DNA from: Chamaea fasciata
Lineage: Eukaryota; Chordata; Aves; Passeriformes; Sylviidae
Assembly (NCBI GenBank): GCA_029207755.1
Contig: JARCOQ010000002.1
Span: forward strand, 115,950,375 to 116,014,374
Length of the DNA stretch: 64,000 nt
Direction of reading: 5' to 3'
Shown here: one piece after another, positions 47,217 to 60,764 of the stretch
Position numbering within the stretch: position 1 is the first letter of the stretch
Layout: every line of letters starts with the position of its first letter
Program-made: the position numbers and the translations under genes
The notes under the pieces: model-generated
What the model was told of the DNA's origin: nothing
Database searches by the model: none
What the model saw: the letters and a program-made list of their open reading frames with translations, nothing else

Positions 47217-47626
47217 GAAGGGAGAAAAGAAAAGGGAGAAAAGAAGGGAGAAAAGAAGGGAGAAAAGAAGGGAGAAAAGAAGGGAGAAAAGAAGGGAGAA
47301 AAGAAGGGAGAAAAGAAGGGAGAAAAGAAGGGAGAAAAGAAGGGAGAAAAGAAGGGAGAAAAGAAGGGAGAAAAGAAGGGAGAAAAGAAGGGAGAAAAGA
47401 AGGGAGAAAAGAAGGGAGAAAAGAAGGGAGAAAAGAAGGGAGAAAAGAAGGGAGAAAAGAAGGGAGAAAAGAAGGGAGAAAAGAAGGGAGAAAAGAAGGG
47501 AGAAAAGAAGGGAGAAAAGAAGGGAGAAAAGAAGGGAGAAAAGAAGGGAGAAAAGAAGGGAGAAAAGAAGGGAGAAAAGAAGGGAGAAAAGAAGGGAGAA
47601 AAGAAGGGAGAAAAGAAGGAGAAAAA
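47217..47626. repeat. 12-bp satellite array GAAGGGAGAAAA, about 32 units
   Basis: The unit is repeated with essentially no variation from about 47235 to 47615. The + strand is all purine; the ITSN1 sense strand reads TTTTCTCCCTTC. It is preceded by about 200 bp of other A/G-rich sequence. It translates as spurious KEGR or FFSP repeats. Confidence 0.95.
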
Positions 47627-48356
47627 AAAGCAGGAAAACCGAAAGCAGAAGTCCCTGAAGTCCCTCCTCAGAGCCTGGGCACTTTCCATATTATCTGCTC
47701 CTTTTCAGCACAAGGGGAAGCAGCAGAGCATTGACAGCCTCCTCCACAGACTGCCAGGATTCCAAAGGATTGGGCTCCCCTTTACCTTGAACACAGGAGA
47801 AAGAGGAGAGGGAGTGCAAGTCTGAACACCAGCCCCGTGCTGGATGCCAAGGAAAGCAGAAACTATTCCAAAGAACTTCCAAAAGGGAAAAAAAAAAAAA
47901 AAAAAAAGAAGAAAGTGAGAAAGAAAGCAAAGCCAGATGAAATAACGATGGGGGAGAAGCAGCAGAGGACTGTGTCGACATGTGAGAGGCTGAAACCCAA
48001 AGCAAAGTCGGCTGCACACAGAGAGACAGGGAAGCAAAGGGAGGGAGAGACAAATGTCTCCCTTGCTGGATTGTGCTGCAGTTTGCTGTTTATTGCTGAT
48101 GGATCAGCCAAGTTCTGTAAGCACGGGTGTCACTGTGCATGGGGTGACACCAGGGGCCCCAATTCTCACTCCCAAAGGTTGGTGCAGATTGTCTTCCAAG
48201 GTCCATCCTGACCCAAGTCGCTCTGTGATTGTGTTTTTGGGGTTGAAGGGTCCAGGGATGGGGAACAGGCTTTATTTATCCCCAAAAACATCTGCCACAG
48301 TTGTTGTATCATAAAATAACAAATATATGAGAAGTATTGTAAAGCAAAAACACCAG

Positions 48357-48796
48357 CACAGGATCCCTGAGGTTGGAAAAGCCCCCCCAGCCCAGGCAGT
48401 CCCAGCTGTGCCCACCCTGTCCCCAGCCCGGAGCTCTGAGTGCCACCTCCAGGTGCCACCTGCAGGGACGGGCACTCCAAAGCTCCCTGGGCAGCCCCTG
48501 CCAAGGCCTGAGCACCCTTTCCATGGGGAAATTCCTGCTGCTGGCCAAGCTGAGCCTCCCCTGGGCCAGCCCGAGGCCGTTCCCTCTCCTCCTGTCCCTG
48601 TTCCCTGGGAGCAGAGCCCGACCCCCCCGGCTGTCCCCTCCTGGCAGGGACTTGTGCAGAGCCACCAGGTCCCCCCTGAGCCTCCTTTTCTCCAGGCTCA
48701 GCCCCTTGCCCAGCTCCCTCAGCCCCTCCTGGGGCTCCAGCCCCTTCCCCAGCTCCCTGCCCTGCCCTGGACACGCTCCAGCCCCTCCAGGGCTCT
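48357..48796 (-). mobile_element. CR1 fragment, about 440 bp
   Basis: Same subfamily as 18203 in the opposite orientation: GATCCCTGAGGTTGGAAAAG to GACACGCTCCAGCCCCTCCA. Confidence 0.9.
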
Positions 48797-49635
48797 ATTG
48801 CAGTGAGGGCCCAGAAGTGACATCTCAATTCCCAACCTTATTTTGAAACAGTAACCAGCTGTTCCGATGTGCTTTCCACTTTCTCCAGTCTCCACCAGTT
48901 CCACAGCAGCACTGAACTCCACTCCTCTGCCTTCCTTGTCTCTCCCAGCATCCCCGAGAAAGAACCCACAGTGGGATACAAACAAAAATCATGAGGGAAC
49001 CCAATGGCCAGAGAGCTGCCAGAACTGCAGGCTGGATAAGCTGAGTTCTGTGCCACCCCTCCCCTTGAGGAAAGCTGTGACTTCCCTCCAACTACTGATA
49101 TTTGTGTAAACTTGGATCTCTCAGCAATTTTTTGAACTGTGATAAGTTCAAGTGACGTTGAGCAATGAGTCGAGGAATGACTCGAACAGGAAGCAGGGGA
49201 GACCATGAGGGGAACCACAAGTGCCCCGTCAGTGGATTGCACAGAGCTCGCCTGGGAAGGCAGCCCACGACTCCCACATCAGCAAAACCAGCAAGGAAAC
49301 GTGACCAACAGCCCCCCAAAGGGTGACACAAGATGGAACAGATACTTCATCCTTTTAGAGAGCACAACAAGGAACTTGGAGCTACTCACCTTTGCCTGGC
49401 ACAGAAGAGCTCAAGCCTTTGCTGCACTGGGATTTGCCAAAGCAATCCAACAATAAACACCTCCTTCCAACATAAATCCCTTCATCCCTAAACAACAGGG
49501 AGCCACATCTTGTCCACAGGGAACCACTGGGATCAGTCACCAGTTCTGTCCTTCCCAAGCCTCCAGAAAAGGCAAACATTCCAGCTTTCCAATTGCCAGT
49601 GTGGGGCCAGCAGCAGCCATCCCTGCGCCCACCAA

Positions 49636-49868
49636 GGTCAGGGATCCCTGAGGCTGGAAAAGCCCTCCCAGCCCAGGGAGCCCCACCTTGTCCCCAGCCC
49701 GGAGCTCTGAGTGCCACCTCCAGGTGACACCTGCAGGGACGGGCACTCCAAAGCTCCCTGGGCAGCCCCTGCCAAGGCCTGAGCACCCTTTCCATGGGGA
49801 AATTCCTGCTGCTGGCCAAGCTGAGCCTGCCCTGGGCCAGCCTGAGGCCGTTCCCTCCCCTCCTGTCC
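49636..49868 (-). mobile_element. CR1 fragment
   Basis: GGATCCCTGAGGCTGGAAAA to GCCGTTCCCTCCCCTCCTGT. Confidence 0.85.
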
Positions 49869-50137
49869 TGTCTGTGGGGCACTGGAGTGTTCCCAGGTCA
49901 GGGAGAGCAGTGACAGATCAATGACATTCCAGGAGATCAATAGTTTGAAATGCCCACAGGAGCATTGCCCAGCTGCTCTCTGTGACTTCCCGCAGCTCAG
50001 GGTCACTGGCTGTGCTGCTGGGGGCAGGCAGGAAGGGCCCTGCCTGTGAGAGTTCTTCCACTGAACATCCCCAGGGCTCTGGGGCTTGGCCTCTGGGTCA
50101 CCTGGGAAGGGGAAAGCGCAGGAAATCTGGGAGTGAA

Positions 50138-50330
50138 ATCACAGAATCCTGGAATGGTTTGGGTTGGGAGGGACCTTAAAGCCCACCCAGTTCAGGGACA
50201 ACTTCCCCCAGAGGAAACTCCCCAAGCTCCCCAGCCATGGTTCCCCAAGGAGCTCAGAGGAGCCTTTCCCCACCCTGCCTGGGGAGGATGAGATGTGCCC
50301 CTGGCACAGGATGGGAAGTGTCCAACAAAC
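50138..50330 (-). mobile_element. CR1 fragment
   Basis: Clear tail AATCCTGGAATGGTTTGGGT over the first 60 bp; the remainder is only weakly CR1-like. Confidence 0.65.
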
Positions 50331-51611
50331 ACCAGGAACAGGCATTCCAACAGCACCAGGTTTATATCAGGTACAGCTGGGACTTGTATCAGCTACACAA
50401 TTATCTTTACAGACACTAATGAGAAACATTTGGTACACCCAGCTCAGCTGGCAGGGCTCTCTCTGCCACCTCACACTGCTGCAGCTGAGCTCAGAAATAC
50501 TGGAATTCTTGATCCTCACTCCCAATTATTTCTTCTCATAAACCAACATAATAATAAACCAGTAATCTCATACACAAACAGTGTTTATATGTATATATAA
50601 AATATATATAACCTATGTAACCCTAGAAGTTGTTCACATAAAGGTAAAACTGAACCATATAGAGACCAACTCCATACATATAAAATCCCAGATCATATCT
50701 AAATATAAATACTGATGCTGAAAGCTTTTACCTGGAAAAAAATGAGCAGGTTGAAAATAACTCCAGTAAAAATATTTATTCACAGGAGTCAGGCACGTAT
50801 GAAAATTCTTCTCATGGTGTATTATAGACGGACTTACAAAACACGGCTCAGAACTTTATTGGTTTCTATTTAAAGTTATCTGTGCTCTGCTGAGGGCATG
50901 TTTACAGAGAAAACTGCAATAAAGCCACAGGAGGTATAAATTAGGAGTAATTGAGCTATTTCAGTCCTGTGTGTCTTCACACAGACACGTTTCACACAGA
51001 AAAGATCCTATTTTTGTTCCCTCTAAAATGCAACACAGCATTTCTGTTCCTAAATAATTCCTCGTGAGATAACTCTTGATCTGAATGCCAAAATTCATTC
51101 CCGAGGCCACTTATCAGTCACCTTCCTCCTCCTACAGGGAAAAAAAGGAGACAAACCCGACCAGATAAAGTCTCCACATCCTCCAAGAATTCCAAATGCC
51201 AACAAGATCCCCCCAAGCAGGACTTCACAGCAGAGTGTCCCAGGGTTTGGAGTCTGCAGATGTTCCATGGGAAAGCCTCTACACCAGGATCAGCCAAGGG
51301 ACTCAGAGTTTTAGCAGAGCCTGGTAATTTTGGATCAGTGTTGGAAAACAAAAGCACTCTGAGACATTCGGGGAATTCTGACCCCTTAGAGATCAGATTT
51401 AACTCAGTCACTACTTTGCAAAACTTTCCAGGGTTTCTGCTCCTTACAGGAATGACTGGGAGAGTGAAAACCTTCCCAACTGTCAAGTCCTGCCATTTCT
51501 TCTGTTCTGTGCCAAGCAGGCAGAAGAGATTAACGAAGCAACCCCACCCCTGCGGACGTTTTCCAGCCCCTGTGGCAATGATCAAACTGCTGAGAAGTCA
51601 CTTCTGTACTC

Positions 51612-51900
51612 CAGAATCATGGAATGGGTTGGGAAGGACCTTAAAGATCACTTAGCTGACAGGAGGGGACAGCCGGGGGGGACAGGGACAGGAGGAGAGG
51701 GAATGGCCTCAGGCTGGCCCAGGGGAGGCTCAGCTTGGCCAGCAGCAGGAATTTCCCCATGGAAAGGGTGCTCAGGCCTTGGCAGGGGCTGCCCAGGGAG
51801 CTTTGGAGTGCCCGTCCCTGCAGGTGTCACCTGGAGGTGGCACTCAGAGCTCCGGGCTGGGGACAAGGTGGGACTGCCTGGGCTGGGAGGGCTTTTCCAA
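51612..51900. mobile_element. Two abutting CR1 fragments in opposite orientation
   Basis: A 40-bp minus-strand tail (51612-51655) joins directly to a plus-strand fragment of another subfamily (51658-51900, starting AGGAGGGGACAGCC). Looks like one CR1 inserted into or recombined with another. Confidence 0.75.
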
Positions 51901-52527
51901 ACCCTGGACTCTCTCACAAATGGGTTTGTTTCAATCCTGACAGCATGCCGCCAGTAATTCCAGTCCCAACTGAACTGTGACTGGATTACAGCACCCTTCC
52001 CAAGAGGTCACTGACTCTTACTTCAAAAGATTGAACACAGTGAAAAGCCAGCGCATCACTCAACTGTTTCTAAACCCCTTAATAAGAAATAAAATAACTA
52101 TCCTGTTTTATTTTGAGTTTAACAGCTGCCTGCTTCAGTCAGAACCACCAGACCCTGTAATGCAGGAATTTCAAGAGCTTCTTAGTGCTGCAATTTATTT
52201 ATTTTTATTTTTTTTTAAGTTGCCTTCACTCACACAGGTGCAGCAGTGACCTGTTTTCTCATTTTGTTTGTTTGGGGGAGTGTGTTAAAACCCCTGATTA
52301 ACACAAGGGCACTGGGCAGTTCCTGACTCCTCCTTCAAAACAAGGACCGAACCCAAAACTCTGAAAGACAAGAACGATGAAGTTGGGGAACACTTGCACA
52401 CCTACGACAACCCTTAATGGCAGCCTGACATTAACTTCAAGAATGAGCTGGACAAGGAAATGCAGGACACCCCTGCTGGATGTGAGTGTTGTGTGCTCCT
52501 GGATCTCCAAGTCTGTTCTGACAGACC

Positions 52528-52930
52528 TGCAGCTCCCAGAGCACATCCAGCAGAGCTGGGGAAGGGCCTGGAGCATCCCCGCGCCCGGGAGAGGCTGAGG
52601 GAGCTGGGGCTGCTCAGCCTGGAGAGGAGCCCCAGGGTGAGGGGACATTGGTGTCCCTGAGTGTCCCCAGGTCTGTCCCTGTGCAGGGAGGGCAGAGCAG
52701 CCCCAGGCTCTGCTCCAGGCCCAGCAATGTCCCCAGAGCCCCGGGCAGGGACTGAGCCCAGCAATTCCCCTGCACAGGGGACACAACTCCTGCCCTGGGC
52801 AGGGACCAGAGAGGGGCTGGAGTCTCTCCCTGGGGACATTGCAGAGCCCCAGGGACACAACCCTGCGCCCTGAGCTCTGGGGGAGCAGGGAGGTGGCACC
52901 AGTGACCCACTGTGGTCCCTCCCAGCCTCG
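52528..52930 (+). mobile_element. CR1-like fragment
   Basis: Diverged: AGCAGAGCTGGGGAAGGGCC, GAGCTGGGGCTGCTCAGCCT, then low-similarity G/C-rich sequence. Confidence 0.65.
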
Positions 52931-55364
52931 CCCACCAGGTGACTCCATGAATACCAAGAGCAGCAGGTAAAGTAGATGGGTTCTGCTACTTCCCTCCCTT
53001 AAAATGAAACCAGTCACGCTTTATTTCCAAGCTGTTCATCCAGGCCTGGAGTCCAGCCTTGGCTGAGCCTGAGTGCTCTGTAACCCCTCAGTGGCAGTTG
53101 TATCCTCATTTTGTGGGAGTACATTATCCTAAGAGGAGTCTGGCAGTCACCTGGCCACCCTTAACTCTAACTCCAGCTTTCAGAGAGCAGAGCTCAGCTG
53201 CAGTGCAGCCCTGGATCACTTCTGTGGGCATTTTCCCCTCACCACATTTCTGACCTCTCCAGTCCTCACCACAACCAACCTTATTCCTTTTATTACTGCC
53301 TCTGCCAGAACCAGCCCAAATGGGTTAGAGAATAAATGATGACATGGCTTTTTGCAGATTATCCCTTTCCTTATTCCTGCATCAACTCTCACACCTGTTC
53401 CACCTGATGTCTTAAGTTTTATCTTTGGTGTGTTTCAGGTCCTGTGGAGCCCAGGGGTGCAGCTCTGAGCTCACAGTCAGTGTCACTCAGCTCTGCACAC
53501 AGCAGGGACACAAAACAAATCCTTCTCCTGCTGCACACCAAGGACAGCTGGGACAAGTGTTCAGGCCCCAAAGCACAAACAAGGGTGGGCTGAGGGGAGG
53601 AAACAAGAAGGATGGGACTGCATCACCTGCAGCTGGGGCTGGACAATTCAACCCCAACGTGCAAATGGACCAAAACTGATAAAAGTGTGAGACCTGGTGA
53701 CCCTTTGTCCATTTTGTGACCATTTTGTGCCCATTTTGGGTCCACCTTGGGTGCAGCCCTGGCCAGGCTCTTGTCCTGCCCAAGTTGGATCCTTAAAGGC
53801 CTTTTAATAAATCTCTACTTTATTCTCCAGCTCAGTCCAGCCTCTGTTCCAGCTCAGCCTTCCCAAGGCAACACACCCACCTCCTGCAGAGAAGGGGACA
53901 CTGCTGCAGCACATCCAAGTCAAGAAGATCATGAAAGTATTTCAGAAAGTGGCTGATAAACGTCTTCCCTCCCTTTCCCACAGATGCCCATGGCACAACC
54001 CTGCAGGAAGTGCCATGTTTCAATCCAGCTCGATGTTTTGAAAGGAATTAGGGCAGCCAAAGGAATAGGTCAGAGCTGACAGGTCTGGCTTGGACAGCAG
54101 TGGTGCCTTCCAGCCCAGGATTTAATCACTTGTAGGCCTGACCTAATCCTATGCTGGGAAAAATCCACGTGCTTGTCTCAAGTTCAGAGCTGATCCTTTG
54201 AAATGGGGACAATGAAAAAAAAGAAAAAAAAAAAAAAAGAAAATGGGCTATTCTTGAGTTGTTTCACTTCTCCATCTCTGCCACTAAGGATCAGCTCTGC
54301 TGGGGGACGGGTAGGAAGGAAGGAAAAGGCCCAAGTCAGCAGCAGTGTTGAGTCAGGGAGCTCAGGATGTGCACAACCATGGCCTCTCCCCTCCTCCCAG
54401 GCAAACCCAGCAGATAAGAGGTCTGGCAGGGCAGGGAAGAGGCTGCAGGTGGTGAGGAAAGCCAAGGCTCTGTCTTCTGAAGGATTCCTGGAGGTCACTC
54501 TGTCCCCAACTCTCCCAGTTACATAAGTGCAGGGCTCTGCTGGTGCACGTTTGGGCAGCAGATTTCCAAAGCAGGCATTTAATAGGAGAATTATTCAGAA
54601 TGTACCAAACCTTACCGGCACCTCAGCCGTTTCAGCACTGCCTGGGGCAGCTCCTAGCTCCCACCCAAGGGCATTCTGCTCTGAATGTCTTCCAAGCTCT
54701 GTCTTCTCAACTCCTGCAGGACACGAGGAGCTCTTCAGATGTACAAACAGACTTTAGTTGTGGCATTCAGACCAGGCTCTCTGTTGTTAATCTTCCTTCT
54801 GGTCACACGCTGTCCTGCTGCTCCAACACCAGCTGATCACAGGTGGCCAAAGCAGAGAAAGTGTCCAGCAGACAAGGAGCAGCAGCTTTATGAGGATGAA
54901 ATGTCAATGCCGGAGGAACAGACAGTGGAACTTCCTGGGCTGTTTCTCACAGGGCATTTGTAAAATCTAGGGATTTCCTCCCACTGCCAAGGGGGCTGAG
55001 CGGGCACCAGTTCGCAGGGAGGGGCAGGGACTCTCTCACACTGTCAAGCCTGCAGAGGCTGCACAGAGCCTAAACAAGGGGTTAAACATGGTAAAGTTCC
55101 ATTGCTAGAGCTCCTGTCTCCTGTTTAAAATATCCTTAAGCACACTCTAAGGCAATGAAGCCAAAGGGGCTTCACTGCATGGGACAGGGAACATCCCAAA
55201 GCAAGGGTTTCCTGCTTCCATGAGATCAATTCCCTTCAAAACGCCTAGAACCACTTTTCACACGTGAGCAAAAACCATCCCAGGTGTGACCACAAAACCA
55301 GGCAAGTGCTGCATGTAGTGGGATAAGGGAAAGGCCAAACAGTTTGCAAGGTAAAAATGCAAAT

Positions 55365-55419
55365 ATGTATCTGTAGATACATAACATGTATTAATTCTGA
55401 TATGCATCTATAGATACAT
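55365..55419. repeat. Pair of short palindromes
   Basis: ATGTATCTGTAGATACAT (55365-55382) and ATGCATCTATAGATACAT (55402-55419), the second a one-mismatch palindrome, 19 bp apart. Confidence 0.8.
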
Positions 55420-55664
55420 AGAGAGCATATGTAAATACACACATACATTTTAGAAGGCACAATCCAACTGAAAAATCCGATTTCTATATTAAACAAATTA
55501 TTAATTGACTGCAAGCACATTCAAAAGGCACAAAAAAAAAAAAAAATTGTGTAAGGGCATGTGCCAAGATTTCTTTCCAGATGCCAACTGTGCTTCCCCA
55601 CCAGCTGCACAGAAACCAGGCTCCTGCAACAACTGGGAGAATTTCAGCCTTTGGCTGGGGTAAA

Positions 55665-55822
55665 GGAATCACTGAATGGTTTGGATGGGGAGGGATCCTA
55701 AAGCTCATCCCATTGCACCTGGGCAGGGACACCTCGCACTGTCCCCAGTGTCCAGCCTGGCCTTGGGCACTGCCAGGGATCCAGGGGCAGCCACAGCTGC
55801 TCTGGGCACCCTGTGCTACAGA
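55665..55822 (-). mobile_element. CR1 fragment
   Basis: Tail AATCACTGAATGGTTTGGAT. Confidence 0.85.
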
Positions 55823-57034
55823 AGGATTGATCCCATCCAACCCCACTCTCTTCTAACGTTGAGATCCAAGGCCAGGAATAATCCTGCTGGATGCACTGCC
55901 AGTGCTCATGACAAGTTCAGACACAGCAAAAGAAATGAGCAAAACACACACAAACCAAGGGAAGACTCTCCATGCATTTCACTGGGCTTAAGGGGTGAGG
56001 ATTTCTGGAACAAGACTTCCCAAAAGCAAACAGAGAGTGAGGTTCAGCTTTGTCTCTGCACAGAGCTACAGGTCAAAGGAAGAGTTCAGTGGGAGAACAG
56101 CCAGATTCCAGCTCTAGCTCTGCCCCTCAGAACCACTGAGCATCACTCCAAGTGACCCCAAGTTCCAGCCACTCTGCGTTTCTGCCAAGGGCTGGGAATC
56201 ATTTCAGGGCAGGCAGGAGAGAACAAGGATACACACACAAAGCCAAGGACTGCAAGGAAAAATCTAGCTATGGAAGACAGAGTCTTTTTCCTAGATCCAT
56301 GGAGCAAACAGTTAGGGAAGAGATGCTCATCCTCACTATAGAAGTACCTGGAGCTGCTCTGAAGGATGAAGGTTCCATGTGCATGAGCATTTTCCATGCT
56401 GGCTCTGCAAAACTTTGTTATGGTCCCTCTCTAAATGACCCAGGAAGTCTGGACAGTTAATAACACTGCAATGAGTAACTTCCCTGTCCTGAAATGCTTT
56501 AATAGGTCTTTCCAGGATAAAAATTCCTTTCCTGCAAGAGGATAAGAACATTAAGGCTGCTGTTCGTGCTAATGGTTTATTTACTGTAAGTCACAAACCT
56601 GTGGCATGGGGGAGGTTTGTTTACTGTAGCTCACCAATCTCTCCCCTGTGGGTACTTCAAAAGCCAACTGGTTTGCAGTTCCCTGTAATCAGGAAAATTT
56701 GCTACAAGGTTGTGGGGCAGCCTCGGACCGGGGGAAAAAAAAAAAAATCCAGTTGCAAAACTGTAACATGATGCTGATTTCCCAACATAATAGATCTAAA
56801 AAACCCTTCGAGTTTGATTCAAGAAGAAAGCCAAAGCAGCTGTGAAAACAAACCTCCTCCTTAAAACCCTCACATTTGCAAGTTTTTAACGTGCTGACTG
56901 ATAATCAGCGCCCAAGTACACCCACAGATTGTTCTGGGATGTCACAGCCTGATCCTCCCTCACTGATGCTGTGTGAACATCAGGTTGGTTCCTACAGAAC
57001 CACCCTGGACTCTGAATCCTCAAGAGAAAATCCC

Positions 57035-57475
57035 AAAATCCCCGAGGCTGGAAATGCCCTCCCAGCCCAGGCAGTCCCAGCTGTGCCCACCTTGTCCCCG
57101 GCCCGGAGCTCTGAGTGCCACCTCCAGGTGCCACCTGCAGGGACGGGCACTCCAAAGCTCCCTGGGCAGCCCCTGCCAAGGCCTGAGCACCCTTTCCATG
57201 GGGAAATTCCTGCTGCTGGCCAAGCTGAGCCTCCCCTGGGCCAGCCTGAGGCCGTTCCCTCTCCTGCTGTCCCTGTTCCCTGGGAGCAGAGCCCGACCCC
57301 CCCGGCTGTCCCCTCCTGGCAGGGACTTGTGCAGAGCCACCAGGTCCCCCCTGAGCCTCCTTGTCTCCAGGCTCAGCCCCTTGCCCAGCTCCCTCAGCCC
57401 CTCCTGGGGCTCCAGCCCCTTCCCCAGCTCCCTGCCCTGCCCTGGACACGCTCCAGCCCCTCCAGGGCTCTGCTG
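57035..57475 (-). mobile_element. CR1 fragment, about 440 bp
   Basis: Near twin of 48357-48796. Confidence 0.9.
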
Positions 57476-58930
57476 CAGGAGCCACAACTGGACACAGCCC
57501 TCGAGTGTCACACAGTGCCCAGCACAGGGGACAAGCCCTGCCCGGGTCCTGCTGGACACACTGGGGCTGATCCAGGGCAGGATTTTCCCTCAGCAAAGGC
57601 AGGGAGAGAAACAGTGTAAGTGAAGAGATGAAAGCCAGCAAAGAGAGGTCAGGGAGAAGAGGGCCAAGGAATGATGAAGAGCAAGAAGGGCAGGACACAG
57701 CAGCTCCATGGTACAAACACAGCTTCTCCCTTTTCTCCCTCCAGCTCCCACAGTATCCCAGTCACACCTCCCAAGGAATGAGCTTGCCAAGGTTCACACC
57801 TCGGGGCAGAGGTCAAACCCGCTCAGAGGATGGTGCTACACCCACCGCAGAACAATGAGCTCAAGACAGAAGTTTCCTTGAGGGTCTGACTTGCCTTGAA
57901 AGCCCCTTTGGGAGAACTTTCTCCTGATGTGGAGCCCAGACCTCCCTGAGAGCTGGAGCTGCTCCCTCAGGTGCTGTCCCTGCTCACAGGGAGCAGAGAG
58001 CAGTGCCTGACAGGGACAGGTATGAAAGGTTTGTACGGTTTATAGCACAGGAGGAGCAAGTTGCACAGGCGACAGCTCATCCTTGCAGCAGTGGATTAAA
58101 CCCAACAATCCCAATTCATCCAGGTGATTTCAGAAGTTGCTGGCACCCCTGACTGTGGATCAGGGTTCCTTTATTTTTCCATCTGGCTGGTTAAAAATAG
58201 GGGCAAATGGCCTTGGCAGCAGAGTCTTGTGACCCCAAGAGGAGCTGGCTCGAGGGCCACTTGCTGCAGCAGCAGAGCAAGTCCCCAGCAGGGCCTGGGG
58301 ACAGCTGGGCAGCAGCAGGAGGGGCAGAGACTCTCCCAGCTGGCCCTGCAGTCAGCAGGAACCACTCAGCTCTGCTCCTGGCTCCAGCACAGCATTCTCT
58401 GCGAGCTGGCAACTGCCAGCATCTCCAAAATAAACTCCGCACGCTAAAAATACATTTCTGCTTCTTCACCTTCTGAGCTGAGACCTCCAAATGGAAAGTG
58501 GCATTCTAATGATGAATCCACAACTTCAGCAATCATTACCTTCTGAAAGAGCAGGCAAGAGTCTATGGCTGTCACTTGGCTGCACAAGTGTAACCTGAAG
58601 ATATTTTACAGGAAAAATTAAGTTGTCAATATTTCAACTATTCAAAACCACCCTATCCTGAAGCACTTGCAACCAAACCTTCATCAGTCCAAAAAGCCTT
58701 TCTCAAACCCAGCCGTGAAGTCTTCAGTCCTCCTGAAGAATCCCACAGGCCTTTAGTGGTGCTTGAAGTGAAAGAGAAAACCCCAAATGAACTCACTGTG
58801 GTGAAGAGTTGGCTACTTGGAGAGGAAGGAACCTGAACTTTTGCCTCAAGATTAACTTGTCCCCCTGTGGGGAAAGGAAAGGGTAGTAACCACTCAACCA
58901 CCATTGACAGCAGGAAAATGAATGCGCAGA

Positions 58931-59475
58931 ACCAGGGAATGGTTTGGAAAGGACCTTAAGCTCATCCTGATGCATGGCAGGGGCACCTCCCACTGTCCCA
59001 GGCTGCTCCAAGTGTCCAGCCTGGCCTTGGGCACTGCCAGGGATCCAGGGGCAGCCACAGCAAATCTGGGAATTCCAGCCCAGCCCCTCCCAAGGAACAA
59101 TTTCTGTCCAACATCCCATCTAAACCTGTCATTTTTCAGGGTGAAGCCATTCCCTGTGTCCTGTCTCTCCATGCCTTGGGAATTGTCTCTCTCCAGGTTT
59201 CCTGGGGCTCCTTCAGGCCCTGCAAGGCCACCCTGAGCTCAGCCCAAAGCTTCTCCTGTCCAGGCTGAACAATCCCAGCTGTGCCAGCCTTTCCTCCCAG
59301 CAGAGCTGCTCCATCCCTCTGCTCATCCTGGAGCCTCCTCTGGGCTCTCTCCAGCAGCTCCACGTCCTCCCTGTGCTGGGCCCCGGGGCTGGGGCAGCTC
59401 TGCAGGTGGGGCCTCACCTGAGGGGGCCCAGGGACACAATTCCAATCCCTTTCCTGATCCCAATCCCTTTCCTGA
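58931..59475 (-). mobile_element. CR1 fragment, about 545 bp
   Basis: Near twin of 6588-7155, ending with the same CCAATCCCTTTCCTGAT repeats. Confidence 0.9.
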
Positions 59476-60764
59476 TCCCCACTCTGGGCACGGGGGGCTC
59501 TGGGCTGGGGCAGCTCCAGCTCTCCCGGGGCTGCTCCATCTCCTCACCCCAGCCTGGATTGATCCCAGGGGTTGCCCCAGCCTGAGTGCAGCACTTTGTA
59601 CTTTCCTGGTGCAGAACCAAGAGAGGCACTGAACATGCCAAGGATGATCCACAGCATTTTGCAGGTGATATGTTCAGCTCTCCAGCTGTGACCAGCCTGA
59701 CCAGGCCCCACGGAGCACTTCTTACATCAAATCCACTTTGCTTGCTCACAGGAATGAATAATTAAGTACTTGCAGAGATAAAACTACATGAACATGCCTC
59801 AGTGCTCATCTGATTAAACAGTGCTGCTGACAGTTGGAGAAGCCAAGCACTCAGCACTTCTCCAAACGTTCAGCTGGACTGGTGCAACTTCCAAGAAGGA
59901 AACCCCAAATTACACAAGGAAAAACAAAATCCAGGGGGAAAAAAAGTGCCCCTTCCTACGTTTAAAGGAGAAAACAGCAGCAGCAAACAATCCCCAGTTA
60001 AGGCCCCCAGCAAGAGATGCCCTCACACTCTACACTAAAGAGGATTTGCTCCCACACTTCTGTTCTTTTCTCTTTTTATTTGTACTTCTCCAGCAAACAT
60101 TATCCATGACAACTTTCAAGCTCCGGGAGCTCTATATGGCAACAGCTCATGGCTTCCAACCCTGCTGAAGAATCTCACTGATTATTTCAACTCTTGGTAT
60201 TGAAACGAGGACAAATGAAGGAATAACACGAGTATTGGGGTGTATGTTTGTCTGTGGCTCTTTTAATCATTGCTTGGACAGCAGGGAATTGGAATGCTCG
60301 AGAAGCAGGAAAAAAGGAGAAAAAAAAAAATCCCCAAGCACCACCTCCTGTTCCTTCAGGACATGAACAAAGGAGAAAGAATTTTGAATTGGGCCCAGCA
60401 GAAAAATCAGCATCTTCCAATCCTGAGATCATTCCCTCAGCCCTCTGAAAGGTTCCTGTTTAAGAGCCCCAGAAGAGGGTTTGCAGGGGCCTCCCAAATC
60501 CTGCCTGCCAGCAGCCAGGACAGGGTCAGAGCACTGCTAAAACCCTCCAGGAACTGGAGGTGCCAACTGGGAGAATCACGGTGGAATGAGGCAAAGAAAC
60601 TGGGCAAGAGAGCAAATCCTGCAGGCTGGGGGGGAAACGCAACACCTCGGGACAACTAGAACCTGTCAGGGAACACTGGGGAGACACCTGACAACCACCA
60701 TGGAAAAGGGAGGCAAAACTGCCTGAAACACAGATTGGCACGGCACAGCTGAAGCCAGAAATGA

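Noticed and set aside
47090..47734. Long ORFs with KEGRK repeats (+) and FFSP repeats (-)
   Set aside because: They are translations of the 12-bp array, open in many frames because the unit lacks stops; no domain, start context or splice support.
56886..57716. 276-codon ORF on the minus strand in intron 1
   Set aside because: Most of it is the CR1 fragment 57035-57475, and the same peptide appears at 18203, 37036, 48357 and 62485, so it is repeat-derived.
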